Shown here: positions 8,069 to 17,024 of the stretch, piece after piece
Numbering within the stretch: position 1 is the first letter of the stretch
How the letters are laid out: each line of letters starts with the position of its first letter
Source: Chelatococcus caeni
GTDB lineage: Bacteria > Pseudomonadota > Alphaproteobacteria > Rhizobiales > Beijerinckiaceae
Length of the DNA: 64,000 nucleotides
Reading direction: 5' to 3'
NCBI RefSeq assembly: GCF_014196925.1
Contig: NZ_JACIEN010000001.1
Span: 744,001 to 808,000, forward strand
The notes under the pieces: generated by a model
What the model was told of the DNA's origin: nothing
Database searches by the model: none
Seen by the model: only the letters and a program-made list of their open reading frames with translations
Translations under genes and position numbers: made by a program

Positions 8069-9937
8069 ATGAGCGCTTCCACCGACTTTGCCGACTTCAA
8101 GAAGATCGCTTCACCCCAGACGGAGGCGCGTGCTCGCGGCGACTATTCCCACTATCGCGTCGTGCCCGCGCGCTATCCGGCCCGCACTGTCGGCACCGTC
8201 TTCTCGCTCGTCATCATCGCTGCGGTGCTGAATTCCGTCCTCGGCAATCCGCGCTGGGGTTGGGACGTTTTCGCCGAATGGTTCTTCGCCGCACCGGTGC
8301 TCGAAGGTCTCGCTCGCACACTGGTGCTGACGCTCCTTGGCGCGCTCTTCGGCTTCGCCTTCGGAACGGTACTGGCGCTGGCGCGCGTTTCCCGCTCGCC
8401 GCTGCTCTCCGGCCTGTCGTGGACCTATATCTGGATCTTCCGGTCGATCCCGCTGATCGTCCTGCTCCTCATCCTCAACAATCTGGGCTATCTCTACGAG
8501 ACGGTCTGGCTCGGCGTTCCCTACACGGACATCACCTTCTTCAGCTACGCGACGACGCAGCTCATCAGCCCCTTCACGGCCGCCGTCATCGGTCTTGCGC
8601 TCAATCAGGCGGCCTTTGCTTCCGAGATCATCCGCGGCGGCATTCTGTCCGTCGACCAAGGCCAGCTGGAGGCGGCCGCGGCACTCGGACTGCCGCGCAC
8701 CCACCAGGCACGCCGCATCATCCTGCCTCAGGCGATGCGGACCATCCTGCCGACAGCCTTCAACGACATCATCGGCCTCGCGAAGGGCACCTCCAACGTC
8801 TACATCCTTGCGCTGCCGGAGCTCTTCTACACCATCCAAGTCATCTATCGGCGCAATCTCGAGGTCATTCCGCTGCTGATGGTGGCAACGGTCTGGTATC
8901 TCATCATCCTCACGGTGTTGTCGATCGTACAGGCGCAGGTGGAGCGGCACTTCGCCCGCGGTGCCCTGCGCAATCCGCCGCCGACATTGCTCTCGCTGCT
9001 GCTCGCCCGCCTGCGTCCGCATCAGACCGCGCAGGAGGTCACCGAGAGGCGCGCCGAGGCGGCTGAGCGCGGCACGGCTCCCACGCTGCCTGCAATGGGT
9101 TCTGGCCTGCATGGCCGCGTGTCGGCCGTGTCGGAGGTGCGCCGGCAGGCCGCGGCCTTTCCCCGGCGGCAGGGAGCGGTCGGCGAGATCACCATCCACC
9201 AGGTGTCCAAGAGCTTCGGCCATCTCAAGGTGCTTGATGACGTGACGCTGAGTGTGGCAGCCGGCAGCGTCACCGCCATCCTCGGGCAGTCCGGCTCGGG
9301 CAAGTCGACGCTGCTGCGCGCCATCAATCACCTGGAGCGGGTGGACGACGGATTCATCGCCATCGACGGGGAACTCGTCGGCTACAGGCAGGAGGGCGAC
9401 ACGCTCTACGAATTGAAGGAGCGGGACATCCTGCGGCGCCGGATCGAAATCGGCATGGTCTTCCAGACCTTCAACCTGTTCCCCCATCTCACGGCCCTGG
9501 AGAACGTCATCGAGGCGCCGATGGCCGTGCGCGGCATCGGCCGTGCCGAGGCCGAGGCCGAGGCGCACGATCTCCTCGCCCGTGTCGGGCTCGCCGACAA
9601 GGCGCTGGCCTATCCCCGCCAGTTGTCTGGCGGTCAGCAGCAGCGCGTCGCGATCGCGCGGGCTCTCGCTCTCAAGCCCAAGGTCCTGCTGTTCGACGAG
9701 CCGACGTCGGCGCTCGATCCCGAGCTCGTCAACGAGGTCCTCGACGTCATCAAGGAACTCGCGCGGTCGGGAACGACACTCGTCATCGTGACGCATGAAA
9801 TCGGCTTCGCGCGCGAGGTCGCAGACCAGGTGGTCTTCATGGAACGGGGACGCGTGCTCGAGACCGGAACGCCGGAGAAGGTCTTCAACCGGCCGGACCA
9901 CGTCCGCACGGCCGAGTTCCTCGCCAAGGTGCTCTGA
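8069..9937 (+). CDS. Fused amino-acid ABC permease and ATPase (cystine/TcyMN type)
   Basis: 622 residues in two parts. Residues 1-310 form a HisM/TcyM-type inner-membrane permease with several hydrophobic helices and the EAA loop [21 protein letters not shown] hydrophilic linker (about 310-375) leads to a polar-amino-acid ABC ATPase: Walker [11 protein letters not shown]-loop [10 protein letters not shown], signature LSGGQQQRV, Walker [15 protein letters not shown] and switch His in THEIG. In most relatives these are separate genes; fusion fixes stoichiometry. With the two binding proteins that follow it would import cystine or an S-substituted cysteine. GGAGG precedes the ATG. Confidence 0.9.
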   Translation: MSASTDFADFKKIASPQTEARARGDYSHYRVVPARYPARTVGTVFSLVIIAAVLNSVLGNPRWGWDVFAEWFFAAPVLEGLARTLVLTLLGALFGFAFGTVLALARVSRSPLLSGLSWTYIWIFRSIPLIVLLLILNNLGYLYETVWLGVPYTDITFFSYATTQLISPFTAAVIGLALNQAAFASEIIRGGILSVDQGQLEAAAALGLPRTHQARRIILPQAMRTILPTAFNDIIGLAKGTSNVYILALPELFYTIQVIYRRNLEVIPLLMVATVWYLIILTVLSIVQAQVERHFARGALRNPPPTLLSLLLARLRPHQTAQEVTERRAEAAERGTAPTLPAMGSGLHGRVSAVSEVRRQAAAFPRRQGAVGEITIHQVSKSFGHLKVLDDVTLSVAAGSVTAILGQSGSGKSTLLRAINHLERVDDGFIAIDGELVGYRQEGDTLYELKERDILRRRIEIGMVFQTFNLFPHLTALENVIEAPMAVRGIGRAEAEAEAHDLLARVGLADKALAYPRQLSGGQQQRVAIARALALKPKVLLFDEPTSALDPELVNEVLDVIKELARSGTTLVIVTHEIGFAREVADQVVFMERGRVLETGTPEKVFNRPDHVRTAEFLAKVL

Positions 9938-10028
9938 ACCGCCTGCCGGCGTGTCGCCCGAAGGCTCGCTTCATCCGTGACGGCGCGGGTATGGCCGCGC
10001 TCACCCTCATCAACCGAAAGGATTGTTC

Positions 10029-10982
10029 ATGACCAGCAACCGTTCCAGCCGCCTGTCGAAGCTCGCCGCGCTTGCCGTGGGCGCCCTCGTCGCAACCGTT
10101 TCGATCCCGGCTCCTCAGGCCGGGGCGCAGGAGGTCGATCTGAGCCCTGCGCAGCCGGGCCGCATTCGCGCCGAGAAGGTACCGGAGGCCATCGCGCGGA
10201 TTTCGCCGGAATACAAGTTGGTGACGCCGGGCAAGCTTACCGTCGCCTCCGTTCCCGGTCGCCTGCCCTTCGCGGTCTATGCGACGGACGCCAGGACCCC
10301 CGTCGGCTCCGAGCCGGATCTTGCGCAACTCGTCGCCGACAGCCTCGGCCTCGAACTGCTGCTCGTCCCCGTCGCCTGGGCCGATTGGCCGCTCGGCCTT
10401 CAATCAGGCAAGTTCGACGCGGTCATCCATAACGTCACTGTGACGGAGGAACGCAAGGCCAAGTTCGACTTCTCCAGCTATCGGCAGGATCTGCTCGGCT
10501 TCTACGTCGCCACCACGAGCAAAATCACGGAGATCAGCAAGCCCGAAGACGTGGCCGGGCTCAAGATCATCGTCAGTTCCGGCACCAACCAGGAGCAGAT
10601 CCTGCTGCGCTGGATCGAAGATAACAAGGGCAAGGGCCTGCCGGTGACCGAGGTACAATATTACGACGACGAGGCGGTGCTCGACCTCGCCCTGCAGTCG
10701 GGCCGCGCCGACGCCTATCTCGGTCCAAACGCCACCTCGGCCTTCAAGGCGGCGCGGGAGAAGAAAACACGGCTCGTTGGTACCTTCGCCGGGGGGTGGC
10801 CGGCGACCGCCGAAATCGCGGTTGCCACCCGCAAGGGCGCAGGTCTTGCCGATGCCGTGACCACGGCGCTCAACGCGCAGATCAAGAACGGCAACTACGT
10901 CAAGCTGCTCTCCCGCTGGTGCCTCTCCTCCGAGGCGGTCGAGCAGTCGCGCACCAACCCGCCCGGCCTTGCCAAGTTCTGA
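10029..10982 (+). CDS. Periplasmic amino-acid-type solute-binding protein (first of two)
   Basis: 317 residues with a Sec signal peptide (SKLAALAVGALVATVSIPA, cleavage near AGAQ) and the type II binding-protein fold of the SBP_bac_3 family: PFAVYATDARTPVGSEPDLA, SGKFDAVIHNVTVTEERKAK, FDFSSYRQDLLGFYV. AAAGGA lies before the ATG at 10029. It is clearly paralogous to the next gene, sharing the SGK-DAVI-NV-VTEERK core and the C-terminal TNPPGLAKF. It delivers substrate to the fused permease-ATPase. Confidence 0.9.
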   Translation: MTSNRSSRLSKLAALAVGALVATVSIPAPQAGAQEVDLSPAQPGRIRAEKVPEAIARISPEYKLVTPGKLTVASVPGRLPFAVYATDARTPVGSEPDLAQLVADSLGLELLLVPVAWADWPLGLQSGKFDAVIHNVTVTEERKAKFDFSSYRQDLLGFYVATTSKITEISKPEDVAGLKIIVSSGTNQEQILLRWIEDNKGKGLPVTEVQYYDDEAVLDLALQSGRADAYLGPNATSAFKAAREKKTRLVGTFAGGWPATAEIAVATRKGAGLADAVTTALNAQIKNGNYVKLLSRWCLSSEAVEQSRTNPPGLAKF

Positions 10983-11007
10983 CCCCACGGCCCTAAAGGA
11001 TACCGTC

Positions 11008-11937
11008 ATGAGCCTTCGCATCGCCGCGAGCGTGGTCATTCTGGCGGTGCTCGCCGCCCTGTCTCCGGCAACAGCCCAGCCCGCCGGCTTCGACTTCTCG
11101 TCCGAACAGAGTGGGCGCCCGCGCACCGGAAAGAACGAAGCGGCCATCGCCGCCATAGCCAAGGATTTCAAATTCGTCGAGCCAGGTGTGTTCACGGTGG
11201 CGATCAACCCGGGCGGGCCACCGCTCGCCACCTACGCCACCGACGCAAAGACCGTGATCGGCGCCGATCCGGATATCGCGCAACTGATCGCCGACAGCCT
11301 CGGCTTGCGGCTCAATCTCGTGCCGACCGCCTGGGCGGACTGGCCGCTCGGCCTCTCGTCCGGCAAGTACGATGCGGTGATCTCGAATGTCGGCGTCACC
11401 GAACAGCGGAAGGAGAAGTTCGACTTCTCCACCTACCGGCAGGGCCTGCACGGCTTCTTCGTCCGCGCCGACAGCCCAATCGGGTCGATCACGGAACCGA
11501 AGGATACGGCCGGCCTCAGGATCATCGTCGGCGCGGGAACGAACCAGGAGCGCATCCTCCTCGCCTGGAGCAAGGCCAATGTCGCGGCCGGGCTGAAACC
11601 ACTCGAGCTGCAATATTTCGACGACGAGGCGACCCGTTTCGTCGCACTCGCTTCGGGTCGTGCGGATGTGATCGTCCAACCGCACGCGCAGCTCGTCTTC
11701 ATTGCGGCGCGCGATCGCAACATCAAGCGGGTAGGGACGCTCAGTGCCGGCTGGCCGGAGCGCTCGGACGTCGCCATCACCACGCGCAAGGGCAGCGGGC
11801 TTGCAGAAGCGCTGACCATCGCCGTCAACGGCCTCATCGCCACGGGCAGCTACCGCGAGGCGCTCGCCCGCTGGGCGCTACTCGACGAAGCGCTCGATAA
11901 ATCTGAGACCAATCCCCCGGGCCTGCCGAAATTCTGA
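11008..11937 (+). CDS. Periplasmic amino-acid-type solute-binding protein (second of two)
   Basis: 309 residues, tandem paralogue of the previous gene with its own signal peptide (IAASVVILAVLAALSPATA, cleavage near AQP). Shared core: SGKYDAVISNVGVTEQRKEK, FDFSTYRQGLHGFFV, IIVGAGTNQERILLAW, and a C-terminal TNPPGLPKF. AAAGGA precedes the ATG at 11008. Two binding proteins with one transporter also occur in the Bacillus operon (TcyJ, TcyK), presumably widening the range of sulfur amino acids taken up. Confidence 0.9.
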   Translation: MSLRIAASVVILAVLAALSPATAQPAGFDFSSEQSGRPRTGKNEAAIAAIAKDFKFVEPGVFTVAINPGGPPLATYATDAKTVIGADPDIAQLIADSLGLRLNLVPTAWADWPLGLSSGKYDAVISNVGVTEQRKEKFDFSTYRQGLHGFFVRADSPIGSITEPKDTAGLRIIVGAGTNQERILLAWSKANVAAGLKPLELQYFDDEATRFVALASGRADVIVQPHAQLVFIAARDRNIKRVGTLSAGWPERSDVAITTRKGSGLAEALTIAVNGLIATGSYREALARWALLDEALDKSETNPPGLPKF

Positions 11938-11954
11938 GGCTGGGTGACGCCGCC

Positions 11955-12977
11955 ATGCCCGTTTCCCATGTCGCTTTTCTCACCCCAGGGAATTATCCCG
12001 AGGCTGATCCACTGGCCGGGCTGGAGGCCACCCTGCAGCTCTTCGCCTTTGGCGAAGAGCTTGGCTTCGACAGTGCCTGGGTGCGTCAGCGCCATCTCGA
12101 ACGCGGCGTTTCTTCCGCCGCGACCTTTCTTGCCGCCGCCAGCCAGCGTACGCGCCGCATCATGCTCGGCACTGCGGTTATCCAGATGGGGTACGAGAAT
12201 CCATTCCGCCTTGCCGAGGACTTAGCGACGGCGGATCTGCTGTCGCGTGGCCGGCTCAATGTCGGGCTCAGCGCCGGCCCGCCTGCCTATGCGGATTTGC
12301 TGGGCTCACGTTTCCTCGACGGTGCTGTCGACGCCGTCGATTATTCCCACAACCGCCTGCTGCGCCTGCGCGACAACATCGTGGCGGAGCCGATCGGCGG
12401 GGAGGATGTCGTCGTGCTGTCCCCCGCCGGTCCGCAACGTGCGCGCCTGCATCCGCGGGCGCCAGGGCTTGCCGAGCGGCTCTGGTATGGCGGTGGCTCT
12501 CTCGGCTCGGCAGAATGGGCGGGCCGGAACGGCTTCAATCTCCTGATCGGTAACATCGTGCGCGGCGAAAAGACGGACGACTTCTCCGAAGCACAGCTTG
12601 CGCAGCTGGACGTTTTCCTCGCGGGATGGACGGCGCCGCGGCCGCCACGCATTGCTCTTGGTCGGGTCGTCATACCCCTTGACGGCGCCGATGAATCGGC
12701 TCGCCGCCGCTACCGTGCCTATGCCGACAGCCGCCAGGCGCGCACGCGTTCGCCCCAAGGCGAGCGCCGCACGCTCTTCGCAGACGATGTCGTCGGCATG
12801 TCCGACGACATTCTTGAGAAGCTGCGCCGCGCTCCGGTCCTGCCGCGCGTTGACGAGTTCAGGCTCGAGCTCCCCTATGACTTCACCGAGGCCGAGTACC
12901 GACAGATCCTGAGCGATTTCGTTACCTGGATCGCCCCTGAGCTCGGCTGGCGACCGGCGTCGCTTTCTGCTGCATAG
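11955..12977 (+). CDS. LLM-class flavin-dependent monooxygenase, last gene of operon A
   Basis: 340 residues with the luciferase-like fold: HVAFLTPGNYPEADPLAGLE, FDSAWVRQRHLERGVSSAATF, IMLGTAVIQMGYENPFRLAEDLA and GRLNVGLSAGPPAYADLLGSR. It is distant from the operon's other two monooxygenases and closer to the KPN_01858-type enzyme at 14308-15369 in general layout. A separate S-containing substrate or a thiol-ester downstream step is possible. Only 17 bases separate it from the preceding binding-protein gene, and a strong hairpin follows it. Confidence 0.82.
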   Translation: MPVSHVAFLTPGNYPEADPLAGLEATLQLFAFGEELGFDSAWVRQRHLERGVSSAATFLAAASQRTRRIMLGTAVIQMGYENPFRLAEDLATADLLSRGRLNVGLSAGPPAYADLLGSRFLDGAVDAVDYSHNRLLRLRDNIVAEPIGGEDVVVLSPAGPQRARLHPRAPGLAERLWYGGGSLGSAEWAGRNGFNLLIGNIVRGEKTDDFSEAQLAQLDVFLAGWTAPRPPRIALGRVVIPLDGADESARRRYRAYADSRQARTRSPQGERRTLFADDVVGMSDDILEKLRRAPVLPRVDEFRLELPYDFTEAEYRQILSDFVTWIAPELGWRPASLSAA

Positions 12978-13000
12978 TGTGTGGACCAGAAGCGAAACAT

Positions 13001-13034
13001 AGCAGGAGCACCGGCCACAGCCGGTACTCCTGCT
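13001..13034. terminator. Bidirectional hairpin terminator between convergent operons A and B
   Basis: AGCAGGAGCACCGG (13001-13014) pairs with CCGGTACTCCTGCT (13021-13034) with a single mismatch and a six-base loop. It sits between the stop of the plus-strand monooxygenase (12977) and the stop of the minus-strand gene (13039). There is no clear T-run on either side, so it may act as a 3'-end stabiliser as well as a terminator. Confidence 0.65.
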
Positions 13035-13038
13035 CGTC

Positions 13039-13641
13039 TCATGCAGGCAGGGATGGCTCACCGAGCGACAGCATCAGCCGGTTCGCCCAGTTGAAGAAGG
13101 CGGCGCCATGGATGGCGTCTGCGATCTCCAGGTCGTCGAGGCCGGCATCCTGCAATCTCTCGATGTCGGCCGGACCGAAGGCGAGCGGTGTTGCGGTCAG
13201 GGCGACCGATGCGGCGATGATGGCGTTCCATCGCGGATCGATGTCCACGGCAACACCCTCGTCGAGCAGGCGCTGGACGTCGTCGCGGCGCTTGGAATAT
13301 TGCGCCGCGAAGCGCGCGTGGACCGAGGCGCAGTAGATGCAGCCGTTAAAGCGCGAGGTGGCAGTCGCGGCGAGCTCGCGCTCGGCCCGCGGCAGGCCTG
13401 CGCCGACATTGTAGAAGATGTCCTTGTCGGTCCGCGTGCGGGTGCCGAGGATGTCGGGATCACGGGCGAGCAGCATGAAATAGGGCGACTTGGCGCGGCC
13501 GGCATCGACGAGCCCCGCCCAGTGCCGCTCCGTGAGGTCCTTCTCGGCGAGGGGTTCGAGCCAGGGGAACCAATCGAGCTCTGCCTGAGTGAAGATGGCG
13601 GGCGCGTTGACGCCCTGATGCGACAGCGTGGCCTCGGTCAT
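13039..13641 (-). CDS. Alkylhydroperoxidase-domain protein, Avi_7169 type
   Basis: 200 residues of the AhpD/carboxymuconolactone-decarboxylase superfamily. The redox motif is FNGCIYCASVHARFAAQYS (C-x-x-C plus downstream His) near residue 105. It is the last gene of operon B and follows a second CMD-domain protein and a luciferase-like monooxygenase, the exact order of the TIGR04027-04030 families. Their biochemical role is not established; a thiol or peroxide-linked step in using an organosulfur compound is an inference from genetic company and the regulatory site upstream of the operon. Confidence 0.85.
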   Translation of the reverse strand: MTEATLSHQGVNAPAIFTQAELDWFPWLEPLAEKDLTERHWAGLVDAGRAKSPYFMLLARDPDILGTRTRTDKDIFYNVGAGLPRAERELAATATSRFNGCIYCASVHARFAAQYSKRRDDVQRLLDEGVAVDIDPRWNAIIAASVALTATPLAFGPADIERLQDAGLDDLEIADAIHGAAFFNWANRLMLSLGEPSLPA

Positions 13642-13663
13642 GGTGGGCTCCAGTTCAGCGGTT

Positions 13664-14281
13664 TCAGGCGGCGGGTGCGGGCGCAGGAACGGCAGCGAGC
13701 GCCTTGAGCCCGGCCACCACGCGCAGTTGGAAGGAGAGGAAGGCGACGATCTGCGACAGCGTCACGATCTCGGTCGTCGAGAAGCCGGCGTCGAGGAGCT
13801 TCTGCAGTGAGGCCGCGGCTGCATCGCGAGGCCTGTAGACGAGGAGGTGGGCATGTTCGAAGGCGGCTGAGAGACGCGGTCCCAACGCTGCCTGAACAAC
13901 CTCCGGCACCTGAAAAACGTTGCCTTCCGTGTTCTCGATGCTGAGGGGGCCGGCCGGATAACGGCCGCCTGGGCCTTGCGATCGGCCGGCGTCGGTGGCG
14001 ATCCCCACGGCGGCGGGAAGGGTGTCGTCGAGTGCCGTTTCGCGCAGTTGGAGACCATAGAAGGCTAGGGCCGGGGCTGCGCCGTGCAGGCCGGCAACGA
14101 AGGCAGCGACCGCGAAGCGCTCCTTGAGCGTCGGGCGGCCCGGATCGGTCGGTTCGAACAGGGCGCGATAGCTCGCCTGAGCGTTCTCGCGCGTCAGCGG
14201 GCGCTCGCCCCGCAGGCGGTCGAGCCGAGAGCCGGCTTCGATACCTGCCAGATGGTCTATGATGTCGGGACCGATGTTCAT
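13664..14281 (-). CDS. CMD-domain protein, Avi_7170 type
   Basis: 205 residues related to carboxymuconolactone decarboxylase. The start is placed at the ATG at 14281 (MNIGPDIIDHLAGIEAGSRL), which has GGAG nine bases upstream; the open frame extends to 14374 but would overlap the previous gene. No C-x-x-C redox pair is present, unlike its partner gene at 13039-13641. The C-terminal half contains FEHAHLLVYRPRDA and FSTTEIVTLSQIVAFLSFQL. The two genes probably act together, and the C-terminal AVPAPAPAA tail is low complexity. Confidence 0.82.
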   Translation of the reverse strand: MNIGPDIIDHLAGIEAGSRLDRLRGERPLTRENAQASYRALFEPTDPGRPTLKERFAVAAFVAGLHGAAPALAFYGLQLRETALDDTLPAAVGIATDAGRSQGPGGRYPAGPLSIENTEGNVFQVPEVVQAALGPRLSAAFEHAHLLVYRPRDAAAASLQKLLDAGFSTTEIVTLSQIVAFLSFQLRVVAGLKALAAVPAPAPAA

Positions 14282-14307
14282 GGTGTTGCGCTCCAGTGAA
14301 TGGGCAA

Positions 14308-15369
14308 TTACGGGCGTGTGGCTACGATGGTCGGGCGGCTCACAACAGGCGGAGCCGGTGCGCGACGTTTCCAACCGAGGGCCGGGGCGACCTCTTGCGC
14401 AAGGAGCGCGATGGAGCGCAGCACGTAAGGTGCGGGCGGGTCGGCCGGGTGCACCTGGAAGACGAGATCCGTGGCGCGGGCGAGAGCGCTGTCGGCGCTC
14501 AGCGTGGCGATAACATCGTCAGGCGTTCCCACGTGCAGATCCCGACGGGCAATGATCTCGGCAAGCGAGCCTTCAGGAGCAGGCTGGCCGGCCGCCCGCA
14601 GGCGTGCGGCGGCGCGTTCGAGGCCGATCTCCGCCAGCCTGAGCGCCTCGCCGCGGTCCTCGGCGACGAAAAGGCTCCGCGAGGCGAGGATGCGCGGCTC
14701 GCGCGCTACCGGCAGGGCCGCCAGATAGGCATCAATGATCGGATTCTGGATCGCGTCGAGGGTAAGATCCGGCGCTTCGGCAGGGCGTGGCTGCGTGCGC
14801 GACAGCATCAGGCCATCGCCGGTCGCGCCGGCAAGGTTCGCGCCGAAGGCGGAAAAGGTCGCGAGCCAGACATGGTCGAGGAGTTGGGGGGCGTCCGGAT
14901 GGAGCCGGTTGCCGGCCCCGAGGTCCTCGCCGGCCCAGGCCTTACGGACGACGTCGAGGTGGCGGCCGTAGATCTCCCCCCGCTTGTCCGCCGGGACGCC
15001 GAACGCCTCGAAGGATTCGCGCGTACCTCCTGTGCCGAAGCCCACCTCGAGGCGTCCGCCGGACAGGATGTCGGCGACGGCCGTGTCTTCCGCCACGCGC
15101 AGAGGGTTTTCCATCGGAAGGGTGATGACCCCGGTGCCGAGGCGGATGGTGGAAGTCCGCGCCGCCACATGGGCGAGAAAGACGGCTGGCGACGGCAGAC
15201 CGCCCTCGTCGGCATGGAAATGATGCTGCGCGACCCAGGCGGTATTGAACCCGAGTTCCTCGGCGCGGCCGATCTGCGCGGCAGCCAGCCGGTAGCGCTC
15301 CGCCGGTCCGGTCTCGTCGAGAAGGCGGGTAAAGAAGCCGAGCCGCTTGCGGTGGGGAACGTGCGTCAT
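14308..15369 (-). CDS. Putative FMN-dependent luciferase-like monooxygenase, KPN_01858 type
   Basis: 353 residues, luciferase fold: KRLGFFTRLLDETGPAERY at the N-terminus, FNTAWVAQHHFHADEGGLPS with the paired His, TIRLGTGVITLPMENPLRVAED and GGRLEVGFGTGGTRESFEAF. Its ATG overlaps the stop of the ATPase gene (ATGA at 15366-15369). In genomes carrying this cluster the enzyme always travels with a peptide-type importer and two CMD proteins; the substrate is unknown. It probably needs FMNH2 from a reductase encoded elsewhere, perhaps the one in operon C. Confidence 0.85.
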   Translation of the reverse strand: MTHVPHRKRLGFFTRLLDETGPAERYRLAAAQIGRAEELGFNTAWVAQHHFHADEGGLPSPAVFLAHVAARTSTIRLGTGVITLPMENPLRVAEDTAVADILSGGRLEVGFGTGGTRESFEAFGVPADKRGEIYGRHLDVVRKAWAGEDLGAGNRLHPDAPQLLDHVWLATFSAFGANLAGATGDGLMLSRTQPRPAEAPDLTLDAIQNPIIDAYLAALPVAREPRILASRSLFVAEDRGEALRLAEIGLERAAARLRAAGQPAPEGSLAEIIARRDLHVGTPDDVIATLSADSALARATDLVFQVHPADPPAPYVLRSIALLAQEVAPALGWKRRAPAPPVVSRPTIVATRP

Positions 15370-17024
15370 CTGTCCGATCCCGGTGAAAGGGTGCGCGCTC
15401 GCTCGACGCCCGTCCGGCCCGGGATGGCGGCGAGGAGATCACGCGTGTAGGAACTCGTCGGGGCGTGAAAGATCTGTTCGACCGGCCCGCTCTCCACCTG
15501 TCGTCCGCGATGGAGCACGGACACGCTGTCGGCGATCTGCCGGACGACGGCGAGGTCATGCGAGACGAAGAGATAGGTCAGTCCCAGGTCCCGCTGCAGC
15601 TCGTCGAGAAGCTTGAGGACCTGGGCCTGCACGGTGACGTCGAGAGCCGACACGGCCTCGTCGAGGACGAGCACCTGCGGCTCGAGCACGAGCGCGCGGG
15701 CAATCGCAACGCGCTGGCGCTGACCGCCGGACAGGGCATGCGGTGCACGCCCGAGGAGCGTTCGGGAAAGCCCGACGCGGTCGAGGAGGCTTTCGACGCT
15801 GCGGCGGCGCTCGTCCTTCTCGCGCTTGTCGAAGTTGAGTAGCGGCTCCTCGATGATCTCGAACACGTTTTGGCGCGGATCGAGCGACGCGAAGGGGTTC
15901 TGGTAGACGAGCTGAATCTTGCGCCGGAACCGCCGCAGGTCCGCTCGGTGCAGCGCCGCTATGTCCGTGCCGTCGACAAGGATGCGGCCGGCGGTCGGCT
16001 TCTCGAAACCGACGATGCTGCGGATTGTCGTGGTCTTGCCCGAGCCGGATTCGCCGACGAGCGCGTGCGTCGTGCCGCGGCGGAGCCTGAAGCTGATGCC
16101 ATCGACGGCACGGAAGGTCCCGCCATCGGCGAGCGGGAAATCATGGGTGAGATCTTCGACGATGACGGCGAAGTCGTCTGCCTCGTCCCGCTCCCGGATC
16201 GGTTCCGGTCGGGGCTGGCGGCGCACCGTCATGTCGAGCGAAGGGGCATCAGCGAGGAGGCGGCGGGCGTAGGCGCTGCGGGGGGCCGCGATGAGCGCGG
16301 CGGTCGGGCCCTCCTCCTGGATACGCCCGCCCTGCATGACGACGAGGCGGCCCGCGCGATCGGCGGCGACGCCGAGGTCGTGGGTGACGAGCAGAACCGA
16401 GGTGCCGAACTCCAGGCGCAATTCGTCGATCAGGTCGAGGATGCGCCTTTGCACCGTCACGTCGAGGCCGCTTGTCGGCTCGTCGGCGACGATGAGCTCG
16501 GGCTGCAGCGCGACCGCGATGGCGATGAGGACGCGCTGTTTCATCCCGCCGGACAGCTCGTGCGGATATTGCCGTGCCCTGAGCTCCGGCTCGGTCAGGC
16601 CGACGCGCGCCAGAAGCTCGACGACGCGCGATGCGATCGCCTTCTTGTCCCGCCAGCCGTGGATCTTGAGGATCTCGCCAACCTGGGCGCCGATGGTGCG
16701 GATGGGGTTGAGGGCGCTGCCGGGATCTTGGGGAATGAGGCTGATGCGGGCGCCGCGGATGGCATCGAGGCGCCGCGACGGCCAGCGCGAGATGTCGGTG
16801 CCGTCGAGCCGGATCTCGCCTTGGTCGATGCGGCCGTTCCCGGGCAGAAGGCCGATCACGGATTGCGCCGTCGTCGTCTTGCCCGAGCCGGATTCCCCGA
16901 CGAGCGCCACCACCTCGCCGCGATGGACGTCGAGTGAGACCCCGTGCACGACGCGGCTCCAGTCGTCCTTCTCCCGATAGGACACGGACAGGTCGCGGAT
17001 GGAAAGCAGAGGCGTCCCGCTCAT
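15366..17024 (-). CDS. Dual-domain peptide-type ABC transporter ATPase (DppDF fusion type)
   Basis: 552 residues with two complete ATPase domains. Domain 1 (about 5-250): Walker A GESGSGKTT, LSGGMKQRV, LIVADEPTSGLDVT. Domain 2 (about 285-535): Walker A GESGSGKTTT, LSGGQRQRV, VLVLDEAVSALDVT. The start is the ATG at 17024, preceded by AGGAG; the much longer frame to 17891 reads through the permease gene in the wrong phase. Overlaps the preceding permease stop by four bases. Energises import by the DppBC-like permeases upstream. Confidence 0.92.
   Translation of the reverse strand: MSGTPLLSIRDLSVSYREKDDWSRVVHGVSLDVHRGEVVALVGESGSGKTTTAQSVIGLLPGNGRIDQGEIRLDGTDISRWPSRRLDAIRGARISLIPQDPGSALNPIRTIGAQVGEILKIHGWRDKKAIASRVVELLARVGLTEPELRARQYPHELSGGMKQRVLIAIAVALQPELIVADEPTSGLDVTVQRRILDLIDELRLEFGTSVLLVTHDLGVAADRAGRLVVMQGGRIQEEGPTAALIAAPRSAYARRLLADAPSLDMTVRRQPRPEPIRERDEADDFAVIVEDLTHDFPLADGGTFRAVDGISFRLRRGTTHALVGESGSGKTTTIRSIVGFEKPTAGRILVDGTDIAALHRADLRRFRRKIQLVYQNPFASLDPRQNVFEIIEEPLLNFDKREKDERRRSVESLLDRVGLSRTLLGRAPHALSGGQRQRVAIARALVLEPQVLVLDEAVSALDVTVQAQVLKLLDELQRDLGLTYLFVSHDLAVVRQIADSVSVLHRGRQVESGPVEQIFHAPTSSYTRDLLAAIPGRTGVERARTLSPGSDR

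Noticed and set aside
8111-9901. 596-residue open frame on the minus strand
   Set aside because: Antisense shadow of the fused ABC permease-ATPase; high GC coding on the opposite strand keeps the frame open.
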